From assembly GCF_001488575.1 (NCBI RefSeq), contig NZ_LN831302.1, positions 868,001 through 932,000 of the forward strand: a stretch of DNA of 64,000 bases, given 5' to 3'. The position numbers and the translations under genes are program-made. The DNA comes from Halobacterium hubeiense. Lineage in GTDB: Archaea > Halobacteriota > Halobacteria > Halobacteriales > Halobacteriaceae. The notes beneath the pieces were generated by a model. It saw nothing but the letters and a program-made list of their open reading frames with translations, searched no databases and was not told the DNA's origin. This document shows, one piece after another, positions 58,029-64,000 of this stretch (positions are counted from its first letter, which is position 1; each line of letters starts with the position of its first letter).

Positions 58029-59681
58029 TCACTGTTCGTCCCAGTAGTCGCTGTCCGCGACGTGCCCGCGGACGTTGTCCAGCTCCGTGACCGCCTTCGG
58101 CTCGGGCGTCCCGCCGTCGGTCGCGTAGTCGTCCTCGACGACCGCGGACAGCGGCTGGCGCATCACGTCGAAGTCCTCCGCGAGGGCCTCGCGGTCCGGC
58201 GGCGTCGTCGCCAGCGACACCACCACGAGCACGAGCGCGGACAGCACGAACGCCGGGAACAGCCCGTACACCGTGAGCAGTCCCGACAGCGCGGTGTGGA
58301 GGCCCTCGATGGTGGCTTCGCCGAGGATGGTCGTCCACTGCGTCCACAGAATCATCGTCGTCGTGCCCGTCACCATGCTCGCGACCGCGCCCGCGACGGT
58401 GACGCGCTTCCACCACAGCGCCGCGATGAGCAGCGGGCCGAGGCTCGCGCCGAGGCCACCCCACGCGTAGTCGAGGACGAGCGTGTAGATTGGCGTCTCG
58501 CGGGCGACGTACGCGAACCCGATGGACGCGAACCCGATTGCGAGGGTGACGTACCGCGAGTACCGCACGAGCTGCTCCTCCGTGGCCTGCTCGTTGAGGA
58601 AGCCGTGGTAGACGTCTTCGACGACGGCGCTGGTCGCGACCAAAAGCTGGGAGTCCGCGCTCGACATCATCGCCGCGAGCGCGGCCGCGAGCACGACGCC
58701 GGCGAGCGCGCCCGGCAGCAGTTCCAGCGTCACCATCGGCATCGCGTTGTCCGTGTTCGCGAGGTCGCCGAACTGCACGAGCGCGTAGAGGCCGACGAGC
58801 GCGGCGCCGACGTACGCCACGAACATGAACAGCTGGGCGACGACCGCCGCCGTGCGGACGTTCTCCACGCGGTCGATGCCCATGAACCGCACCATGATGT
58901 GGGGGTTGCCGGGGACGCCGAGCCCGATGGCGGCGTACGAGATGATGCCGAACAGCGCCGCCCAGCCGGTCGCGCCGCCGGTGACGCTCGTGAGCGAGGC
59001 GCCGTTGTCCATCGCCGCGAGGTCGCCGAACGGCAGTCCCCACGTCGCGTACGCGATAATCGGGAGGACGGCGAACGCCGCGAGGATGATGGCGCCCTGG
59101 AAGTAGTCCGACCACGCCACCGCGAAGTAGCCGCCGAGCATCGTGTACCCGACGACGATGACGCCGCCGGCGACGATGCCGACCCACATCTCGATGCCCG
59201 TCAGCACGCGCAGCAGCGTGCCCGCGGCGACGATTTGCGCGCCGACGTACCCGCCCTCGAAGACGATGAGCACTATCGAGGAGACGGCCTTCACGAGCCC
59301 GGTGTCGTCACGGAGCCGCGTCGCGAAGAACGTCGGCAGCGTCACCGCGCGCACGATTTCCGAGTACTTGCGGAGGCGCTTGGCGATGCCCGCCCACGCC
59401 AGCAGGTCCGCGGGAATCATCCCGAGGCCGTTGTAGAACGCCATGACCCCCGAGGAGTAGGCGTCCGCGGGCACGCCCAGCGTCAGCCAGCCGCTCATCT
59501 CGGAGGCGCGCTCGCTGAACCCCGTGACGACGGGGCCGATTTCCCGGCCGCCGACCACGTAGTCGCCGACGGTGTCCATGAACTTGCTCGCCCACACGCC
59601 GATGCCCACGAGGACGACGAGGTAGGCGGCGAACGTCCCGAGCACCCACGCGCCCGCGCCGCCTGCGATGGCTTCAGCCAC
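58029..59681 (-). CDS. Sodium:solute symporter (PutP-like, SSS family)
   Basis: Encodes 550 residues from GTG 59681, about 13 TM helices. VVGGREIGPVVTGFSERASEMSGWLTLGVPADAYSSG (in two parts) is the TM1-2 region of Na+/proline and pantothenate-type symporters; AALAAMMSSADSQLLVATSAVVEDVY is the TM8 sodium-site segment with SSADS. It imports proline or another solute with Na+. Exact substrate unknown. The GTG lies inside the small upstream gene (8-nt overlap). Confidence 0.92.
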   Translation of the reverse strand: MAEAIAGGAGAWVLGTFAAYLVVLVGIGVWASKFMDTVGDYVVGGREIGPVVTGFSERASEMSGWLTLGVPADAYSSGVMAFYNGLGMIPADLLAWAGIAKRLRKYSEIVRAVTLPTFFATRLRDDTGLVKAVSSIVLIVFEGGYVGAQIVAAGTLLRVLTGIEMWVGIVAGGVIVVGYTMLGGYFAVAWSDYFQGAIILAAFAVLPIIAYATWGLPFGDLAAMDNGASLTSVTGGATGWAALFGIISYAAIGLGVPGNPHIMVRFMGIDRVENVRTAAVVAQLFMFVAYVGAALVGLYALVQFGDLANTDNAMPMVTLELLPGALAGVVLAAALAAMMSSADSQLLVATSAVVEDVYHGFLNEQATEEQLVRYSRYVTLAIGFASIGFAYVARETPIYTLVLDYAWGGLGASLGPLLIAALWWKRVTVAGAVASMVTGTTTMILWTQWTTILGEATIEGLHTALSGLLTVYGLFPAFVLSALVLVVVSLATTPPDREALAEDFDVMRQPLSAVVEDDYATDGGTPEPKAVTELDNVRGHVADSDYWDEQ

Positions 59682-59817
59682 GGTTCACCTCCCGGTCGTG
59701 TTCCTCGCGCAGCCGCCGCTCGCGGCGCCCCTCCCAGACGTAGTAGACCGCCAGCGCGAGGAGGTAGACGACGAACGGGACGACCAGCGCGAGCCAGTCG
59801 AGCGTCGATACCGCCAT
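59674..59817 (-). CDS. Symporter small accessory protein (47 aa, single TM)
   Basis: Encodes 47 residues: MAVSTLDWLALVVPFVVYLL... with one TM helix (about 8-28) and a basic/acidic tail RRERRLREEHDREVNRG. Such tiny proteins are found directly upstream of SSS symporters and here overlap the symporter start by 8 nt, giving tight coupling. Probably a subunit or assembly factor of the transporter. Confidence 0.75.
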   Translation of the reverse strand: MAVSTLDWLALVVPFVVYLLALAVYYVWEGRRERRLREEHDREVNRG

Positions 59818-59905
59818 GGTACGTTTCGGGCACGGCCCGCGGGCAATATGAACGTTCGGGGCTCGCGACGGCAGAACTATGTTCGTTCGCGTGTGAGTTG
59901 TACGC

Positions 59906-60127
59906 ATGGTAGAGGAGCAGTCGACGGAGGCCTGCGGCCGCTGTTCGATGACGACCGTGGTGGACGCGGTCGACGCGAACAGCGACGACGGGCTCCGGGA
60001 CCCGTTCGGCGACGACCGCATCGAGGTCGAGGAGTCAGCCGTGCGGCGCGTCTCCCCGGTCGCGTGGCTGCAGACGGCGACCGCGCGCCTGAACGCCGCC
60101 GTCCAGCGGCTCGCGTACGGCCAGTGA
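59906..60127 (+). CDS. Small hypothetical protein with a CxxC pair
   Basis: Encodes 73 residues, MVEEQSTEACGRCSMTTVVDAVDAN..., with CGRC at 10-13 and an amphipathic C-terminal helix (VAWLQTATARLNAAVQRLAYG). No second cysteine pair, so a zinc ribbon would need dimerisation. Divergent from the symporter operon. Function unknown. Confidence 0.55.
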   Translation: MVEEQSTEACGRCSMTTVVDAVDANSDDGLRDPFGDDRIEVEESAVRRVSPVAWLQTATARLNAAVQRLAYGQ

Positions 60128-60186
60128 CCGACACCCAGATGGGGCGTTACGTTCATTTCCCCGTCCGCCCTATCCACCCGTAGGGA

Positions 60187-60657
60187 ATGCGCCGGGATTA
60201 CTTCGAACTGGACGTCGAGCACGTCGACTGGGTCGACGAGGACGGTGACCCCGAGAAGCCGAACGTCACCATCGAGTTCACGGGCGCGGCCGCGGAGCTC
60301 GAAGACCGACTCACGGACCGGGACGGCGACCGCCTCGACGCCGAGGAGACCGACGCCACGTTCCGACTGACCGACGACGTCGACGACCCGGACGCCGGCG
60401 GCGTCGTCGCCGTCACGAACCGCATCACCGGGGAGTTCGTCCTCGAACTGAACCAGGACGCCGACGACGTCCTGCAGTTCGTGCGGGCGGCGCGCCGGTA
60501 CGGCGAGGCGACCGGCGACGACGGCCAGTACCGCGTCGAGATTCGCGTCGACGGCGAACAGCTGGTCGTCTACGAGAAGTCCACGTTCCTCGTCTACAGC
60601 GAGGACGGCGACCTCCTCCGCAGCCACAGCCTCATCCCGAGCGGCATCGAACTCTGA
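60187..60657 (+). CDS. Conserved-looking haloarchaeal protein
   Basis: Encodes 156 very acidic residues, beta-rich (NVTIEFTGAAAELEDRLTDRDGDRL, GVVAVTNRITGEFVLELN, QYRVEIRVDGEQLVVYEKSTFLVYSEDGDLL). No TM, Cys or catalytic motif. It begins MRRDYFELDVEHVDW. I do not recognise the function. The gene lies alone, with 59- and 57-base gaps on either side. Confidence 0.65.
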   Translation: MRRDYFELDVEHVDWVDEDGDPEKPNVTIEFTGAAAELEDRLTDRDGDRLDAEETDATFRLTDDVDDPDAGGVVAVTNRITGEFVLELNQDADDVLQFVRAARRYGEATGDDGQYRVEIRVDGEQLVVYEKSTFLVYSEDGDLLRSHSLIPSGIEL

Positions 60658-60684
60658 TTCTGCGCTCGCCCGGGAACAGCGGAA

Positions 60685-60690
60685 CCTAAG
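60685..60690 (+). promoter_or_regulatory. TATA-like box of the phosphohexomutase gene
   Basis: CCTAAG about 27 nt before ATG 60715; supports a leaderless start. Confidence 0.45.
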
Positions 60691-60714
60691 TGAACGCGGG
60701 CGCTCCCCCCGCGT

Positions 60715-62073
60715 ATGGACCTCTTCGGCACGGCAGGGATTCGAGGGAGCGCGGTCGCCGACGTGACCCCGGAGCTGGCGGTCGCGGTCGGCGCCGCGGC
60801 CGGCGCGGACGCCCGCGGCGACGACAAGGCGTTCGTGGTCGCGCGAGACGGCCGCGAGACGGGGCCGGCGCTCGCGGCGGCGATGAGCGCGGGCCTCCAG
60901 GCCGGCGGGATGCGCGTGCTGGACGCGGGCGTGTTGCCGACGCCGGCGCTGGCGTACGCCTCGCAGGGCCGCCGCGGCGTCCAATTGACCGCGAGCCACA
61001 ACCCCCCGGAGGACAACGGCATCAAGCTGTTCGTGGACGGCTCCGAGTACGACCGCGAGCGCGAGCTCGCCATCGAGGACCGCGTGGACAGCGACCCCGA
61101 GTACGCGTCGTGGGCGGACTGGGGCGAGACCGAATCCATCGAGGTGCTCCCGGACTACCGGGAGGCGGTCGCCGAGTACGCCCGCGAGCACGGCGCGCCC
61201 CTCGACGGCCTCACCGTCGCCGTGGACTGCGGGAACGGCGTCGCGGGGCTGGCGACGCCGCAGGTGCTGCGGGAACTCGGCGCGCACGTCGTCACGCTGA
61301 ACGCGAACGTGGACGGCCACTTCCCCGGTCGCCCGAGCAAGCCGACGCCGGAGACCATCGGCGACCTGATGAACTTCGTCGCGGACGGCGACGCCGCGTT
61401 CGGCATCGCGCACGACGGCGACGCCGACCGCATCGTCGTCGTGGACGGCGACGGCGAGGTCGTCCACGAGGACACGGTACTCGCGATTCTCGCAGAGCAC
61501 TACACCCGGGACAGCGACGCCGCCGACCCGGTGGTCGTGACGACGCCGAACGCCTCCGCGCGCATCGACGAGCGCGTCGGCGAGGCGGGCGGGCGGGTCG
61601 AACGGGTTCGCCTCGGCGCGCTCCACGAGGGCATCGCGGCGGCCCGCGAGGACGGCGGCGACGTCGTGTTCGCCGCGGAGCCGTGGAAGCACGTCCACGC
61701 CGCGTTCGGCGGCTGGATCGACGGCGTGGCGTCGGCGGCCGTCCTCTCGCGGCTGGTCGCGGACGCCGGCGGCCTCGCGGCGCTGCGCGAGCCCGTGACG
61801 GAGCGCCCGTACCGGAAGGTCAGTGTCGAGTGCCCAGACGCCGCCAAGGAGGCGGTGATGGCGCGACTCGCCGAGGACTTACCCGCCGAGTTCCCGGACG
61901 CCGACGTGGACACCGAGTACGGCGTCCGGCTGGAGTTCCCGGACGCCTCGTGGACGCTCGTGCGACCCAGCGGCACCGAGCCCTACGTCCGCGTGTACGC
62001 CGAGGCCGACGACGTCGACGACCTCGTGGAGTCGGTCGCGGGCGTCGTCGAAGACGCCGTCGCTGAGGCCTGA
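60715..62073 (+). CDS. Phosphoglucosamine/phosphomannose mutase
   Basis: Encodes 452 residues, alpha-D-phosphohexomutase family. MDLFGTAGIRG start; active-site phosphoserine loop LTASHNPPEDNGIKLF; metal loop GIAHDGDADRIVVVD; sugar loop EPWKHVHA; and phosphate loop LVRPSGTEPYVRVY. All four signatures are intact. It would make glucosamine 1-phosphate or mannose 1-phosphate for nucleotide sugars used in glycoprotein synthesis. Which sugar is preferred cannot be read from sequence. Confidence 0.93.
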   Translation: MDLFGTAGIRGSAVADVTPELAVAVGAAAGADARGDDKAFVVARDGRETGPALAAAMSAGLQAGGMRVLDAGVLPTPALAYASQGRRGVQLTASHNPPEDNGIKLFVDGSEYDRERELAIEDRVDSDPEYASWADWGETESIEVLPDYREAVAEYAREHGAPLDGLTVAVDCGNGVAGLATPQVLRELGAHVVTLNANVDGHFPGRPSKPTPETIGDLMNFVADGDAAFGIAHDGDADRIVVVDGDGEVVHEDTVLAILAEHYTRDSDAADPVVVTTPNASARIDERVGEAGGRVERVRLGALHEGIAAAREDGGDVVFAAEPWKHVHAAFGGWIDGVASAAVLSRLVADAGGLAALREPVTERPYRKVSVECPDAAKEAVMARLAEDLPAEFPDADVDTEYGVRLEFPDASWTLVRPSGTEPYVRVYAEADDVDDLVESVAGVVEDAVAEA

Positions 62074-62113
62074 CAATGCGCCCACGTTTTGCCGCTATCC
62101 CCCACAAACGACG

Positions 62114-62121
62114 GCTTTATC
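62114..62121 (+). promoter_or_regulatory. TATA-like box of the BMP lipoprotein gene
   Basis: CTTTATCA about 33 nt before ATG 62151, allowing a short leader. An ATG at 62131 is in a different frame. Confidence 0.4.
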
Positions 62122-62150
62122 ACCGTACGAATGTCTCCTTTGACGCAAGT

Positions 62151-63293
62151 ATGTCCAACTTCGACAGGCGGGAGTTCATCAAGGCGACGGCGGGCGCTGG
62201 CGCAATCGGTCTCTCGGGACTGGCGGGCTGTACGGGCGGTCCCTCCGGCGGCGACGAGACGGAGACGACCACCGAAGGGTCCAGCGGCACGACCGAGGAC
62301 TCCAAGGGGACGACCACGGGGTCGGACACGACGCACGTCGGGATGGTGTACGCGACCGGCGGCCTCGGCGACGGGTCGTTCAACGACCAGGCGCAGTCCG
62401 GCATCCAGCAGGCCCGGGAGGACTTCGACCTCGAGTTCAGCGAGTCCCAGCCGGGCGCTGTCTCCGAGTTCGGGAACTACCAGCAGCAGTACGCGGGCTC
62501 CTCGAATCCCGACTACGACCTCGTCTCCTGCATCGGCTACCTCCACGCCGACTCGCTGTCGGAGACCGCCGCGAACTACCCCGAGCAGGACTTCCAGATC
62601 GTCGACGAAACCGTCGACGCGGACAACGTCGGCAGCTACGTGTTCCGCGAGCACGAGGGCTCGTACCTCGTCGGCGTGCTCGCCGCCCACCTCACGTCGA
62701 TGAGCTTCAGCGCTGGCGCCGGCTCCACGAAGCCCGACTCCACGAACGTCGGCTTCGTCGGCGGCCGCGAGAGCGCGCTCATCCAGAAGTTCGAGGCCGG
62801 GTTCACCGCGGGCGTCAAGGCGACCAACGACGACATCGACGTGCAGACGTCGTACATCGGCAGCTTCAACGACACGACGGCCGGGCAGGAAGCCGCGCTC
62901 TCGATGTACAACTCCGGCAGCGACATCGTCTTCCACGCCGCCGGCAACACCGGCACCGGCGTCTTCCAGGCCGCACAGGACAAGGGCCGCTTCGCAATCG
63001 GCGTCGACCGCGACCAGTCCGTCACGAAGAGCAGCTACGCGGACGTCATCCTCGCGAGCATGGTCAAGCGCGTGGACACCGCCGTCTACAACGCCGCGGA
63101 AGCGAAGGTCAACGGCAACTTCGAGACCGGCACGACGACGACGCTCGGCCTGCAGGACGACGGCGTCGCCTGCGTCTACGGCGACCAGCTCGAATCCGAG
63201 ATTCCCGAGGACGTCAGGACCGCCGTCAGCGACGCCCGCCAGTCGATTATCGACGGCGACACCTCCGTCCCGCAGAACCCCTCCGACGCCTGA
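62151..63293 (+). CDS. BMP-family ABC transporter substrate-binding lipoprotein
   Basis: Encodes 380 residues. MSNFDRREFIKATAGAGAIGLSGLAGC is read as a Tat signal (DRREFIK) with lipobox LAGC (Cys about 27), then a Thr/Gly/Ser-rich spacer and the PBP domain (from about residue 60): VGMVYATGGLGDGSFNDQAQSG, GYLHADSLSE, VGFVGGRESALIQKFEAGFTAGVKA and VFHAAGNTGTGVFQAA. The Bmp/Med/PnrA family binds purine nucleosides or similar ligands outside the cell and passes them to the ABC permease. Followed by the ATPase gene. Confidence 0.92.
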   Translation: MSNFDRREFIKATAGAGAIGLSGLAGCTGGPSGGDETETTTEGSSGTTEDSKGTTTGSDTTHVGMVYATGGLGDGSFNDQAQSGIQQAREDFDLEFSESQPGAVSEFGNYQQQYAGSSNPDYDLVSCIGYLHADSLSETAANYPEQDFQIVDETVDADNVGSYVFREHEGSYLVGVLAAHLTSMSFSAGAGSTKPDSTNVGFVGGRESALIQKFEAGFTAGVKATNDDIDVQTSYIGSFNDTTAGQEAALSMYNSGSDIVFHAAGNTGTGVFQAAQDKGRFAIGVDRDQSVTKSSYADVILASMVKRVDTAVYNAAEAKVNGNFETGTTTTLGLQDDGVACVYGDQLESEIPEDVRTAVSDARQSIIDGDTSVPQNPSDA

Positions 63294-63326
63294 CCGCGGC
63301 GCCACCCCCAAATATATTCTGCACGA

Positions 63327-64000
63327 ATGACACAAACGGATACGGCTGTCCGACTCGAAGACATCACGAAACGCTTCCCGGGCGTCGTCGCGAACGACAA
63401 TGTCGACCTGCACGTCGAGCGCGGGTCAGTCCACGCCCTGCTCGGCGAGAACGGTGCGGGGAAGACGACCCTGATGAACGTCCTCTACGGGCTCTACCAG
63501 CCGAACTCCGGGCGCGTCGTCGTCGACGGCGAGCCCCGGGAGTTCGACTCCCCGCGGGACGCCATCGACGCCGGCATCGGGATGATTCACCAGCACTTCA
63601 TGCTCGTGGACACCATGACGGTCGCCGAGAACATCGCGCTCGGCAACGAGCCCCGCAAGTGGGGCGGGCTCGCCGTCGACCGCGAGGCCGCGCGCCGCGA
63701 AGTCGTCGAGCTCAGCGAGCGCTACGGGTTCGACGTCGACCCCGACCAGACCATCGCCGACGTCAGCGTCGGCGTCCAGCAGCGCGTCGAGATTCTGAAG
63801 GCGCTGTACCGCGGCGCGGACGTGCTCATCCTCGACGAGCCGACCGCCGTGCTCACGCCACAGGAGGTCGAGGACCTCTTCGGCGTCCTCGACGAGCTCA
63901 CCGACCAGGGGAAGACGGTCATCTTCATCACGCACAAGCTCGGCGAAGCGATGCACGCCGCCGACGACGTCACCGTCCTCCGGGACGGGGAGAACGTCGG
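63327..64000 (+). CDS. ABC transporter ATP-binding protein of a BMP-type nucleoside transporter (3' end cut off)
   Basis: About 224 residues are in the window. RLEDITKRFPGVVANDNVDL opens the first nucleotide-binding domain; Walker A LLGENGAGKTTLMNVL, Q-loop MIHQHFML, signature VSVGVQQRVEI, Walker B VLILDEPTAVLTP and the H-loop ITHK are all seen. Family members (YufO/RbsA-like) have two tandem ABC domains of about 500 residues, so the second half is beyond base 64000. It follows the lipoprotein gene by 33 nt. An AATATATT box at 63311-63318 lies only about 12 nt before ATG 63327. Confidence 0.92.
   Translation, partial: MTQTDTAVRLEDITKRFPGVVANDNVDLHVERGSVHALLGENGAGKTTLMNVLYGLYQPNSGRVVVDGEPREFDSPRDAIDAGIGMIHQHFMLVDTMTVAENIALGNEPRKWGGLAVDREAARREVVELSERYGFDVDPDQTIADVSVGVQQRVEILKALYRGADVLILDEPTAVLTPQEVEDLFGVLDELTDQGKTVIFITHKLGEAMHAADDVTVLRDGENV

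Overview
The window is chromosomal DNA of a haloarchaeon (class Halobacteria). The GC content is very high, the encoded proteins are strongly acidic (Asp/Glu-rich), and many genes have an archaeal TATA-like box about 25-28 nt upstream of the start codon, as expected for leaderless transcripts. Gene content also fits: an archaeal class I fructose-bisphosphate aldolase, an XPB/Bax1 pair, a PAC2 proteasome-assembly protein, Tat lipoproteins with an RR...LAGC signal, a DUF2298 protein and many small zinc-ribbon proteins. I cannot name the genus. The region is mostly ordinary core chromosome. I see no rRNA, CRISPR array, intact insertion sequence, integrase or replication origin.

Layout. 1-6.4 kb: end of a bacterio-opsin-activator-like regulator, membrane proteins, a nucleoside/amidohydrolase-type deaminase, small haloarchaeal proteins, a membrane-anchored winged-helix protein and glutamate dehydrogenase. 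6.5-15.6 kb: a geranylgeranyl-reductase-type flavoprotein, Bcp peroxiredoxin, tautomerase, secreted CTERM-like protein, O-methyltransferase, MscS channel, thioredoxin-fold protein, MBL hydrolase, and a DNA-repair pair (uracil-DNA glycosylase and an FeS-type photolyase). 15.6-20.2 kb: three small winged-helix regulators (HxlR, MarR-like, PadR), then CopZ, CopA and an SMR transporter, which look like a metal/stress module. 20.2-30 kb: TrkA-type K+ channel, RecA-fold ATPase, DUF123/GIY-YIG protein, aldo/keto reductase, a regulator, the fba-fbp-SRAP gene run, a helix-hairpin-helix protein and a 3-hydroxyacyl-CoA dehydrogenase.

30-46 kb: the Hsp70 set grpE-dnaK-(DUF2298 membrane protein)-dnaJ, a Cys-rich four-helix-bundle protein, XPB helicase and Bax1 nuclease separated by an antisense lipoprotein gene, an NSUN RNA m5C methyltransferase with a coupled partner, a PAC2 protein, a large histidine kinase and tRNA-Gly(TCC). 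46-64 kb: a TadA/TadC-type pilus assembly pair plus methyltransferase, D-2-hydroxyacid dehydrogenase, CobW-type metallochaperone GTPase, an ArsA/Get3 ATPase module, CstA, an SSS symporter with its tiny accessory membrane protein, phosphoglucosamine/phosphomannose mutase, and the start of a BMP-type nucleoside ABC transporter that runs off the window.

The most unusual signal is not a gene. Short, mostly perfect stem-loops with different stems but a shared 10-12-nt loop of the type TCGCTnCGCTC recur in four places: downstream of dnaK (two tandem copies of a hairpin pair, duplicated together with the dnaK 3' end), between the 3-hydroxyacyl-CoA dehydrogenase gene and dnaJ, on both sides of tRNA-Gly (with partial direct and inverted copies of the tRNA ends), and in frame inside the ATPase domain of the histidine kinase (a 48-nt direct repeat). 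Several stems are copies of the adjacent gene end, suggesting hairpin-driven template switching or a non-autonomous palindromic element.
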